This document shows, one piece after another, positions 54,676 through 62,910 of a DNA stretch of 64,000 bases. Both the position numbers and the translations under genes were made by a program. The notes below the pieces were generated by a model. The model made no database searches and had not been told where the DNA came from. It worked only from the letters and a program-made list of their open reading frames with translations. The DNA comes from Gemmatimonadota bacterium (GTDB taxonomy: Bacteria; Latescibacterota; UBA2968; UBA8231): NCBI GenBank assembly GCA_018660835.1, contig JABJJN010000008.1, forward strand, positions 296,977 to 360,976. The letters are read 5' to 3'. Positions within the stretch are counted from its first letter, which is position 1. Every line of letters begins with the position of its first letter.

Positions 54676-55422
54676 CTACATCGTCATGCCACCATCTACA
54701 GCCAGAACCTGGCCGGTAATGTAAGCCGAACGGTCCGAAGCGAGGAATGCCACGGCATCCGCCACTTCCTCAGGGGTACCAGATCGTCCCAAAGGGACAT
54801 TCGACATCATGCTTTCGACGGCTGCCTCGGGCAGATCCCCCGTCATCCCTGTGTCCGGCACAAATCCGGGAGCCACGATATTGACGGTGATACTCCTCGA
54901 CGCCAACTCACGGGCAAGACTCTTCGAAAATCCGATCAATCCTGCCTTGGATGCCGCGTAGTTAGCCTGTCCTGCATTGCCGACGATCCCGACGACCGAC
55001 GAAATGCCGATGATTCGGCCAAATCGAGCCTTCATCATGGGACGAGCCACGGCCTTGGCACAGGTGAAGGCCCCTTTAAGATTCGTCTCGAGGACGGTAT
55101 CCCAGTCTTCTTCCTTCATGCGCATCAGCAGATTGTCTCGAGTGATCCCGGCATTGTTGATGAGTATGTCCGGGCCACCCAGGGTCTCACTGACCTGCTT
55201 CACGAAGGCACCCACTTGCTCCGCATCTGTCACATCGACACTGCGCGACAGCGATCGCACCCCGGATTGCTCAACCAGGGCGGCAGTCTCGGCAGCAGCC
55301 TCGCCATTGCGAGCGCACACGGCCACATCCACACCATCGGCAGCCAGGCGCAGGGCAATCGCCCGCCCCAGTCCGCGTGAGCCACCGGTGACGATGGCCA
55401 CCTTCGCCTTAAGTTCAGTCAA
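54676..55422 (-). CDS. fabG: 3-oxoacyl-ACP reductase
   Basis: A 248-residue short-chain dehydrogenase of the FabG type. The cofactor motif [14 protein letters not shown] starts near 14, [14 protein letters not shown] near 88-101, and the catalytic Ser-Tyr-Lys triad lies in [20 protein letters not shown]. It reduces beta-ketoacyl-ACP with NADPH. It starts 12 bases after fabD on the same strand. Confidence 0.96.
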   Translation of the reverse strand: MTELKAKVAIVTGGSRGLGRAIALRLAADGVDVAVCARNGEAAAETAALVEQSGVRSLSRSVDVTDAEQVGAFVKQVSETLGGPDILINNAGITRDNLLMRMKEEDWDTVLETNLKGAFTCAKAVARPMMKARFGRIIGISSVVGIVGNAGQANYAASKAGLIGFSKSLARELASRSITVNIVAPGFVPDTGMTGDLPEAAVESMMSNVPLGRSGTPEEVADAVAFLASDRSAYITGQVLAVDGGMTM

Positions 55423-55434
55423 TTTGATCCTCGC

Positions 55435-56355
55435 TCATTCGGCCGCGATCGCGGCAATATCCTGGGAGGTTCCCACCGGCCTGACATCGAGATTTCGGTC
55501 GATACGACGAACCAGTCCCTTGAGTACGGTGCCAGGGCCCACCTCACAGGCGCCATCCACTTCGGCGGCGATGACAGCCTTTACTGAATCGGTCCAGCGC
55601 ACCGGTGCAGTCATCTGCTCGATGAGCAGGGAACGCAAGCGCTCTGGATCGGATTCTGCAGCGGCACCAGCATTGGTCACGACGGGGGCACTTGGAGCGG
55701 CAAACGTCGTCTCGCCCAGTCGCTCTGCCAGCTGTTGGGCAGCAGGTTCCATGAGCTGGGAATGAAAGGCGCCGCTGACGGGCAGATCGACAACACGCTT
55801 GGCACCAGCCGCAGCCGCGGCGCTGCCAATGCGAGCAACTGCATCGATCTCTCCTGAAATGACGATCTGGCCTGGCGCATTAAAATTCGCTGCGACGACG
55901 ACCCCCTCGTCCGCTGCACACAGATCAACGACGTCCTGGTCTTCGACGCCAAGAATAGCCGCCATCGCCCCAGGTCTTTTGGCGCCGGCCACCTCCATCA
56001 GTTCGCCTCGGAACCGAACCAGGCGAAGGGCTACGGAGAAATCAAGCACACCGGCCGCAACGAGAGCTGAGTATTCACCGAGACTGTGGCCTGCTACGAT
56101 CACAGGTTTCACGCCCAATCCCATCAGCAGACGAGCGCAGACCACACTGTGCACGAAAACAGCTGGCTGTGTCACACTCGTCTTCGACAACTCTTCCATT
56201 GGACCGTCGAAGCAGACCGCAGACAGGGGAAAACCCACTGTATCATCAGCCTCCTCAAAGACTTGGCGTGCCAAGGGGAAATCCTCACTCAGATCCTTGC
56301 CCATGCCCACGGCTTGTGATGCTTGGCCGGGAAACAAGAACGCCGTTGCACTCAT
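55435..56355 (-). CDS. fabD: malonyl-CoA:ACP transacylase
   Basis: ATG 56355 gives 306 residues beginning MSATAFLFPGQASQAVGMG. The nucleophile S91 is in VAGHSLGEYSALV, and the catalytic histidine is in VSGAFHSQLM near 200. It loads malonyl onto acyl carrier protein. Its start overlaps the fabH stop by four bases (ATGA), and fabG follows 12 bases later. The longer frame at 56391 was rejected because it lacks the family start. Confidence 0.96.
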   Translation of the reverse strand: MSATAFLFPGQASQAVGMGKDLSEDFPLARQVFEEADDTVGFPLSAVCFDGPMEELSKTSVTQPAVFVHSVVCARLLMGLGVKPVIVAGHSLGEYSALVAAGVLDFSVALRLVRFRGELMEVAGAKRPGAMAAILGVEDQDVVDLCAADEGVVVAANFNAPGQIVISGEIDAVARIGSAAAAAGAKRVVDLPVSGAFHSQLMEPAAQQLAERLGETTFAAPSAPVVTNAGAAAESDPERLRSLLIEQMTAPVRWTDSVKAVIAAEVDGACEVGPGTVLKGLVRRIDRNLDVRPVGTSQDIAAIAAE

Positions 56356-57353
56356 GCAGCGTTTCCCCATCGAAGCAGAGCACTGCCCCATGTGAGTCCG
56401 CCGCCGACTGCGGTCAGTTGCACCAGATTCCCCGGTTTCAGGCGACCCTCGTCCAGCGCTTCTGAGAGCGCGATGGGGACGGTTCCTGCCGTTGTATTTG
56501 CGACATGCTCGATGTTGGTCATGACCTGTTCGCTTGCCAGCCCCATGCGATTGGCTGTGGCGTCGATGATGCGACGGTTCGCCTGATGAGGGACGAACAG
56601 ATCGAGATCCTGGGCCGTAAGTTCGTTGCGCTGCAACAAGCTCAGAGAGACCTCCGCCATCCTCTGAACGGCAAACTTGAAGACCGTTCGACCTTCCTGG
56701 CGAATGAAGTGGAGCCCTTCGTCCACACTCTCATGGGTAGCTGGATAGGCTGATCCTCCACCTCGTACGTGGAGATCGTCCCGCCCGGAGCCGTCGGCAT
56801 GCATTTCGAAATCGATCAGACCACTGCCGTCTTCAGCTGCCTCGAGCAACACACCACCGGCACCATCACCGAAGAGGATGCAAGTGGAGCGGTCATGGGG
56901 GTCGGTGATCGCACTCATTTTGTCTGCACCAATGACCATGACGCGCTTGTGGGCTCCACTACTGATAAACTGCGCCCCTGTGACCAAGGCGTAGACGAAC
57001 CCGGAGCAAGCGGCCAGTAGATCGAAGGCCCAGGCCTTCGACGCGCCGATCTGATCCTGTACGAGGCAGGCCGTTGCTGGCAAAACCATGTCGGGGGTGA
57101 TCGTGGCGACGAGGATTAAGTCGATGTCGTCGGCATGACAGCCTCTTCGCCGCAGCAGTCCCTGAGCGACCTTTGTCGCCATATAGGATGTCGGTTCGCC
57201 GTCCAGAATACGGCGCTCAGCAATGCCTGTTCGCTCACGGATCCACTCGTCGGAGGTATCCACGACCTTCTCGAGATCCTTGTTGGACAGGATCCGCTCA
57301 GGCAGAAAACGCTCTACGGCGGTGATCGTCGCACGCGGCTGGGTGGATGCCAA
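56352..57353 (-). CDS. fabH: beta-ketoacyl-ACP synthase III
   Basis: FabH starts fatty-acid synthesis by condensing acetyl-CoA with malonyl-ACP. The 333-residue protein has C116 in LLAACSGFVYAL as the nucleophile, with HQANRRIIDA and EHVANTTAGTVPIAL carrying the histidine and asparagine. It follows rpmF by 50 bases; plsX, which usually lies between rpmF and fabH, is absent here. It overlaps fabD by four bases. Confidence 0.97.
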   Translation of the reverse strand: MASTQPRATITAVERFLPERILSNKDLEKVVDTSDEWIRERTGIAERRILDGEPTSYMATKVAQGLLRRRGCHADDIDLILVATITPDMVLPATACLVQDQIGASKAWAFDLLAACSGFVYALVTGAQFISSGAHKRVMVIGADKMSAITDPHDRSTCILFGDGAGGVLLEAAEDGSGLIDFEMHADGSGRDDLHVRGGGSAYPATHESVDEGLHFIRQEGRTVFKFAVQRMAEVSLSLLQRNELTAQDLDLFVPHQANRRIIDATANRMGLASEQVMTNIEHVANTTAGTVPIALSEALDEGRLKPGNLVQLTAVGGGLTWGSALLRWGNAA

Positions 57354-57403
57354 GAGTCTAAAGCGGTGTCAGGCATGGCGGGACAGTTCCCGCCGCTGGG
57401 CCC

Positions 57404-57586
57404 TTAGTCCGCTGGTTCCTGGTAAGTTCGGCCGCGATAGGTGCCACAACCCTTGCAGACCGTGTGCGGACGCGTAGCCTGGCCACATTGCGGACACGTA
57501 CTGCGCGCAGTCACCTTGAGCTTCCAGTGCGTACGACGCTTGTTGCGACGCGTGCGGGAGATTCTTCTTTTGGGTACAGCTGCCAT
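57404..57586 (-). CDS. rpmF: 50S ribosomal protein L32
   Basis: A 60-residue basic protein beginning [18 protein letters not shown]. Four cysteines (C31, C34, C44, C47 in CPQCGQ and CKGCGTY) make this the zinc-binding form of L32. It lies between the yceD homologue and fabH, the classic yceD-rpmF order. Confidence 0.97.
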   Translation of the reverse strand: MAAVPKRRISRTRRNKRRTHWKLKVTARSTCPQCGQATRPHTVCKGCGTYRGRTYQEPAD

Positions 57587-57669
57587 GATGTTCTCTCTGC
57601 TCGTCTGCTCCCGCGGGGCGCGGGATGGGATGATTCGATTCCGTCTTTTTTCTACGTGTTACTTCACTG

Positions 57670-58212
57670 CTATTTCAATTGGGCAAGTGCCGCCCATCGT
57701 GGATCAACCTGCTGTTCTGAGCAGCCACAACTACCCTTGTTCAGATCGTCACCACACTGTCCGCACAACCCCTTGCAGTCTTCCTTGCAGTGGATCCGCA
57801 GTGGCAACGCCAGAGCGACCGCATCATGCAACATGGTGACGAGAGAAATCTCTCTCGTCTTAGGGTCGACGACGAGGACTTCATCTTCGTCTTCGATGGC
57901 TTCCAGCTCTAATGCATCGGCTTCTTTGCGCTGCGCGAACAGGTGAAGCTTTGCTCTGAAACGAGCACTCGCCGCAGTCAGGCAACGACTGCAATCACCG
58001 TGCACTTCTCCTTGTGCCCTGCCCTTCAGGGCAAAGGTCTGCAGCGTCCTGCCGATCGTTATCTCAACATGGATCGGTGTCTCGAGGCGCAGGAACTCAT
58101 CACTGATGCCCAAGTCGCCCGCTGTCATACGAAAAGACCGATCCGTCACCCCTTCTTCGACATCGTCGAGGACGAGAATCCAATCCGGACGGATGTCGTT
58201 GGCGAGCCTCAC
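57670..58212 (-). CDS. YceD/DUF177-family protein
   Basis: GTG 58212 gives 180 residues, the usual length, starting 10 bases after the ndk stop; an open frame further upstream overlaps ndk and was rejected. The DUF177 signature is the metal-like cluster CSRCLTAASARFRAKL and the C-terminal CKEDCKGLCGQCGDDLNKG, SCGCSEQQVDPRW. YceD proteins are linked with rpmF in nearly all bacteria and are tied to 23S rRNA biogenesis in plants and E. coli. The exact start is somewhat uncertain for lack of a clear ribosome-binding site. Confidence 0.85.
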   Translation of the reverse strand: MRLANDIRPDWILVLDDVEEGVTDRSFRMTAGDLGISDEFLRLETPIHVEITIGRTLQTFALKGRAQGEVHGDCSRCLTAASARFRAKLHLFAQRKEADALELEAIEDEDEVLVVDPKTREISLVTMLHDAVALALPLRIHCKEDCKGLCGQCGDDLNKGSCGCSEQQVDPRWAALAQLK

Positions 58213-58222
58213 CGTCAGTCGT

Positions 58223-58630
58223 TCAGTCGCCGAAGTAAAAGGCGATTTCCTGCGCTGCATTGTCATCGGAATCCGATGCATGCACAGCGTTGCACTGGAT
58301 ATCCGTACCAAATAGAGCCCGAATCGTTCCGGCGGCAGCCTTCGTGCTGTCCGTCTCACCGATAAAACCTCGCAGATGGGCGACAGCGTTTTCACGTTGT
58401 AGCGCCACCTGAACCGACGGACCAGAGGTCATGAAAGAAACCAGCTCACCAAAGAAGGGACGTTCCTTGTGGACCTCGTAGAATCCTTGTGCCTGCTCTT
58501 GGCTCAGGTGATTCATCCGCATTTGGCGAATGACAAAACCTTCAGCCTCCAAACGCTGGAGAATGTCGCCTATCGCATTCTTGGCGACGGCGTCGGGCTT
58601 GATCATTAATAGCGTTCGATCCGCGCTCAC
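58223..58630 (-). CDS. ndk: nucleoside diphosphate kinase
   Basis: GTG 58630 with AGGAG about nine bases upstream gives 135 residues, the proper length; a longer ATG frame to 58693 does not match the family. The start SADRTLLMIKPDAVAKN and the active-site histidine H117 in NAVHASDSDDNA (normally NxVHGSDS) identify it. Ndk balances nucleoside triphosphates. It is the first gene of the run leading through yceD-rpmF into the fatty-acid genes. Confidence 0.95.
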   Translation of the reverse strand: MSADRTLLMIKPDAVAKNAIGDILQRLEAEGFVIRQMRMNHLSQEQAQGFYEVHKERPFFGELVSFMTSGPSVQVALQRENAVAHLRGFIGETDSTKAAAGTIRALFGTDIQCNAVHASDSDDNAAQEIAFYFGD

Positions 58631-58832
58631 GCGGTGACTCCTGCTGTGATGTGGATGACCCACCGTATCACCCGTGCCCAAAAGGCCCCGCACAGGTGCT
58701 GTCTGGTCTGTTGATCCGTCAGGCGTGCAACCTGCGGTAAGCCCATGAATTTAGGGGCCATTAAGTGAAGTGTCAACGGCTCGAAGACCTTGCTTGACAG
58801 GGTATCACAGCCCCGATAACCTAGCTCTCACG

Positions 58833-60182
58833 ATGGCTATTTCCCACCCCCTCCTCGATGACGACGGCAAAGCGATCCGAGACCCGGTGTGGGGCTACGT
58901 GCACGTGCCCGCTCCACTACTGGCCCTCGTAGACACCGAAGACTTTCAGCGCCTTCGCAACATCAGCCAATTGGGATTTGTCCACCTGGTCTATCCCGGT
59001 GCCAGGCACTCGCGCTTTGAGCACTCTCTCGGCGTCTTCCACCTGGCAAAGCAATTCCTGTCGCGACTCTTGCAGTCCGATCCTCCCCTCGAACTGGCCG
59101 ACGAGGACATCGGCGTCTTTCTCGCCGCCACATTGTTACATGACATCGGTCACTACCCATTTTCTCACACACTCGAGGAACTGACGCCATTTTTTGTCAG
59201 TCACGAGCAGCGAGCACGGCGCCTCATTGAGGATCCGAGTGGCGAGATTTTCCGCGTTCTACGCGATGAACTGCGCGTCGACCCCGTTCGTGTAGCAAAT
59301 GTCATCGACTATGAAAGTGCCGATCATCAGGTCCCTGATCGCGATTTGCTACTGGCCAATATCCTGTCTGGCACACTCGATCCCGACAAGATCGACTATC
59401 TCCTGAGGGATTCCATGTTCTGCGGTGTCCCCTTCGGTGAAAGTGTGAACCGTGATCGGCTGATCGCCGCCATTCGCTACGACGCCCAGCGACACCGATT
59501 GGCCATCACGAGCAAGGGGGTCTCCGCCGTAGAGTCGCTCGTTTTCACCAATTATCTGATGTATCGCAATGTTTACTGGCACCACACGGTGCGCTCAGCA
59601 ACAGCCATGTTCAAGCGCTCTGTGCAGGACACTCTCATGCACCCCGACTGCTCGTTGGAAGCATCCAACTTCCATCGGGTCACAGAGGGAGAACTGCTGA
59701 TGTCACTGGCCCACGAACAAGAACGCCTGGGCCTTGAGGGAGCCCGTCGTCTGCTCGATGGCGTCACGCGTCGTCGCTTGCACAAAGTGGCCAGCTTCAT
59801 CTACCCCGGCGAGCGCAAGCAAGGACTGTTACACTATCTGTATGATCTGTATCAGCACCCAGAGAAACGCCGTCAAAAAGAAGTAGAGTTGTGTCGCCAT
59901 TTTGGCGCCCAGGTTGGACGCGAAGCGACTGGCGACGAAATCCTCATCGACATTCCTCGCTTCGACAAGACCCCTGAAGTCGATTTGAAGGTCTTTTACC
60001 GCGAGGATGTACCGAGCGACAAGCCGCAGCCACTGAGCTTCGACGACCCAGAGGTATCTCGCCTGCGAGAATCTCTCGTCGACAATTTCGAAGATCAGGC
60101 CAAGATTTTCCGCATCTTCTGCGTTGGCGACGCCGACATGCTAGAACGCGTGGGGGCAGATGTGAAACGCCATCTCGCCTGA
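58833..60182 (+). CDS. HD-domain (SAMHD1/dGTPase-like) phosphohydrolase
   Basis: ATG 58833 gives 449 residues. The metal-binding HD pattern is complete: RFEHSLGVFHLAKQF (H64), LLHDIGHYPFSHTLEE (H103, D104) and the later aspartate in GTLDPDKIDYLLRDS. The layout follows the SAMHD1/YpgQ-like HD superfamily, members of which hydrolyse dNTPs or other nucleotides. A C-terminal helical part follows. It is divergent from ndk by about 200 bases. The nucleotide substrate is not readable, and dNTPase activity is an inference from the family. Confidence 0.85.
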   Translation: MAISHPLLDDDGKAIRDPVWGYVHVPAPLLALVDTEDFQRLRNISQLGFVHLVYPGARHSRFEHSLGVFHLAKQFLSRLLQSDPPLELADEDIGVFLAATLLHDIGHYPFSHTLEELTPFFVSHEQRARRLIEDPSGEIFRVLRDELRVDPVRVANVIDYESADHQVPDRDLLLANILSGTLDPDKIDYLLRDSMFCGVPFGESVNRDRLIAAIRYDAQRHRLAITSKGVSAVESLVFTNYLMYRNVYWHHTVRSATAMFKRSVQDTLMHPDCSLEASNFHRVTEGELLMSLAHEQERLGLEGARRLLDGVTRRRLHKVASFIYPGERKQGLLHYLYDLYQHPEKRRQKEVELCRHFGAQVGREATGDEILIDIPRFDKTPEVDLKVFYREDVPSDKPQPLSFDDPEVSRLRESLVDNFEDQAKIFRIFCVGDADMLERVGADVKRHLA

Positions 60183-60254
60183 GGCGTCCAAGAAAGGTGC
60201 AAATGCTATTCTGCTCCTTAACGAGCACCACGGAAACGACCAGTCGGACACAAC

Positions 60255-61409
60255 ATGCGCCTGCCAACTCTCATCACAACCGCTCTTACCATCTTCGCCT
60301 CCAACCTGATCCTGGCAGCCACACCAGGCAGTTCCGGGCCAGATCATTCGGGGCCGCTGCGGTTGGGCATCGTCAAGTTCACGACGAGTGGGTACGGCTC
60401 AGCAGATGCCGCCATCAGGATGCGCTCCTCTCTCGAATCAGCCTTGCTGCAATCTGGCGAAGTTGACCTTGTCGATCGCCAGCATCTCGAGACATTGCTC
60501 CAGGAGATCACATTCCAGCAGTCAGGTGTCACCTCCTCCGAGACGGCGATCAGCCTGGGTGGGATCAGCAATGTGGAAGTCCTGCTGTTTGGTGAAGTAG
60601 GCAGGGCGGACGCCAAGACCTTCGCCCTGACGATACGCGTCATCGACGTTGCCTCCGGTAAAGTCATTCATCTGGAGCAAACGAACTTGCCTCGAAACGC
60701 CATCGCCCGCGGTGCGGCGCGCCTTGGCCAGCTTCTGGCAGGGATGGCTTCGGCCTTTTCACCTGCATCGATGGTCGCCGTTGCTGGCGGAGACTTTGTC
60801 ATGGGTCGGGCTGACGGACCGGCCGACGAACAGCCTGCGCATACAGTCTTCGTAGACAGTTTTGCCATCGATCAGAAGGAGGTCAGTCGCGCCGCCTATG
60901 CCCTGTTCGCGCGTCAGAAGAGACAGACCTATGACGCGGGCAGTACACCGCAATTGCCAGCAGTCGGCATCAGTTGGACTGCAGCACAGGAGTATTGTCG
61001 AGGCCAGGGCAAACGCCTGCCAACAGAAGCCGAGTGGGAACGGGCCGCCCGCGGGGTCGAAGGGCACGCTTACCCATGGGGCGCACAGTCACCGCAGCCA
61101 AGTCTTGCCCACTTCGCCGCAGCCGCGCCGATTGAAGTGGATATCCCGCTTGAGGGCGCCACAAAGTCAGGTGTCGAGCACATGGCGGGAAATGTCTCCG
61201 AGTGGGTTGCAGATTGGTGGGACCCACGAGCCTACCACGCGGCCAGTGGGCGGAACCCATCCGGCCCGGCCCGGGGTGAATACAGGGTCATTCGTGGTGG
61301 CAGCTTTGCTGATCCGGCGGCGGCTCTGCGTGCCACGAGTCGGTCTTTCCACACGCCCATGCGCGGGTCCCAGATGATCGGTTTTCGCTGCGCTCGCACC
61401 CTCCGATAA
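60255..61409 (+). CDS. secreted CsgG-like / SUMF1-domain fusion protein
   Basis: A 384-residue protein with a signal peptide at 1-22 (TLITTALTIFASNLILAA). Residues ~35-150 resemble the CsgG/GNA1162-like domain (LRLGIVKFTTSGYGSADAA, VDLVDRQHLETLLQEI, ISNVEVLLFGEVGRAD). The C-terminal ~210 residues are a SUMF1/formylglycine-generating-type domain: MVAVAGGDFVMGRADG, RLPTEAEWERAARG, HMAGNVSEWVADWW, YRVIRGGSFADPAAAL and GFRCAR. The catalytic cysteine pair of true FGE is missing: the relevant stretch reads ALRATSRSFHT. It is therefore probably a binding domain rather than an enzyme. No lipobox cysteine is seen. Confidence 0.8.
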   Translation: MRLPTLITTALTIFASNLILAATPGSSGPDHSGPLRLGIVKFTTSGYGSADAAIRMRSSLESALLQSGEVDLVDRQHLETLLQEITFQQSGVTSSETAISLGGISNVEVLLFGEVGRADAKTFALTIRVIDVASGKVIHLEQTNLPRNAIARGAARLGQLLAGMASAFSPASMVAVAGGDFVMGRADGPADEQPAHTVFVDSFAIDQKEVSRAAYALFARQKRQTYDAGSTPQLPAVGISWTAAQEYCRGQGKRLPTEAEWERAARGVEGHAYPWGAQSPQPSLAHFAAAAPIEVDIPLEGATKSGVEHMAGNVSEWVADWWDPRAYHAASGRNPSGPARGEYRVIRGGSFADPAAALRATSRSFHTPMRGSQMIGFRCARTLR

Positions 61410-61555
61410 ATTGCCGGAAACACAGCTGATATCGTGCGTCTGCACGATATCGACCCGACGCGATTCCTGTCGACAAACTGGCATGGAGGGTCGAGGTTTC
61501 TCCATCTGCTTAAGATGTCCCTACCGCGCCCCCTCGATGACAGGCGAAATCTAAC

Positions 61556-62770
61556 GTGTCCAAAACTCACCCCCAGGTCCGTCTGCGACGAGGTGCTGAG
61601 CGCCTGCTGATCAAAGGGCATCCGTGGGTCTTCAGCGGTGCCGTCACGCGTCGTTCTGATGACTGCGAGCCCGGGTGTATTGTCGATGTTTTGAATGATG
61701 CGGGTCGCTTCATCGCACGCGGCTATTTCAATCCCCATTCTGAGATCGCCGTTCGCATTCTGACTCGTCAGCAGGATGAGGCCATTGATGGCGAGTTCCT
61801 ACGTCGACGAATGGAGCAGGCCGTCAGACTTCGCGTCGACAACCCCTTGCTCACGGAGGTCTCTTCTGCCCGCCGTCTAATCCACGGAGAAAGCGATGGT
61901 CTGCCGGGCCTGATTGTCGACGATTACGCCGGTTGGCTCGTGATGCAGATCCACACGATGGGAATGGAGAAACTGCGGCCTTTGATTGTCGAGACCCTGC
62001 AGGATGTCATTGACGCAAAAGGAATTTACGAGCGCAGTGACGTCGGAACTCGTCGCGCCGATGGCCTCCAGGATCGCCCCACAGGTCTCGTGTCGGGTGC
62101 CGAGCCGCCCGAGCTTGTCGAGTTTCACGAGGCGGGTGTGCCGATGACGGCAGATCTGCGCAATGGGCAGAAGACCGGATTTTTTCTTGATCAACGGGAG
62201 AATCGAATCCTGCTGGGCCGTATCTCTCGCGACGCCAGTGTGCTGAATTGTTTCTCCTACACGGGTGGTTTTTCAGTGCACGCACGCCATGGCGGCGCTC
62301 GCAGGACCCTCGACGTGGACGTCGTGCCCACAGTTCTGCAGCGCGGTCGAAAACAAGCGGTGGCGGCGGCAGACGAAACCCGCAGCACCTATGCAGCAGC
62401 AGATGGCTTCAGATTCCTCGATATGCTTGCTGACCGAGCAGATCGTCCAATGTTCGACGTCGTCGTGATCGATCCACCTTCTCTGGTGCGCAAGGGTCGC
62501 GATGTAAAGAATGCCCTGGGTGTGTATACGAAACTCAATCGCAACGCTCTGCGACTGGTGCGTGATGGCGGCTACCTACTTACCGCCTCCTGCTCGACAC
62601 GCGTAAGTGAAGATGACTTCTTCCAGGTCGTGCGGCGTGCCGCCCCTGGAGCCCGGGTCACGGCGCGACTCCTGCATGCGAATGGTCATCCTGCAGACCA
62701 TCCAATCGATCCGGCCTTTCCCGAAGGCCGCTACCTGAAAAGCCTGCTTCTGCGAGTTTTCCGCACCTGA
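61556..62770 (+). CDS. rlmI: class I SAM-dependent rRNA methyltransferase (RlmI type)
   Basis: The start is GTG 61556, giving 404 residues. An N-terminal PUA domain covers ~5-75 (RGAERLLIKGHPWVFSGAV), followed by a ferredoxin-like part and the methyltransferase domain. Its marks are NCFSYTGGFSVHAR near 225, VIDPPSLVRKGRD near 306 and TASCSTRVSEDDF near 345. RlmI methylates C1962 of 23S rRNA. An RlmK/L-like relative is possible, but the PUA plus CST motif fits RlmI best. It stands alone between the fusion protein and uvrC. Confidence 0.85.
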   Translation: MSKTHPQVRLRRGAERLLIKGHPWVFSGAVTRRSDDCEPGCIVDVLNDAGRFIARGYFNPHSEIAVRILTRQQDEAIDGEFLRRRMEQAVRLRVDNPLLTEVSSARRLIHGESDGLPGLIVDDYAGWLVMQIHTMGMEKLRPLIVETLQDVIDAKGIYERSDVGTRRADGLQDRPTGLVSGAEPPELVEFHEAGVPMTADLRNGQKTGFFLDQRENRILLGRISRDASVLNCFSYTGGFSVHARHGGARRTLDVDVVPTVLQRGRKQAVAAADETRSTYAAADGFRFLDMLADRADRPMFDVVVIDPPSLVRKGRDVKNALGVYTKLNRNALRLVRDGGYLLTASCSTRVSEDDFFQVVRRAAPGARVTARLLHANGHPADHPIDPAFPEGRYLKSLLLRVFRT

Positions 62771-62910
62771 ACTCCAAGTAATGGCATGGCATTGGGGCTC
62801 GCCGGATCCCAAGCAAGGCCAACTGGCTTTACGCTATCTCAGGGCATTTCCTACATTTGGCCCCAGTTGCCTTTCCAACCACGCCCTCATGATACCGGTG
62901 GCCGCCCTTC

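Noticed and set aside
53830..55380. 516-codon plus-strand frame over fabF, acpP and fabG
   Set aside because: It runs opposite three certain genes and has no domain.
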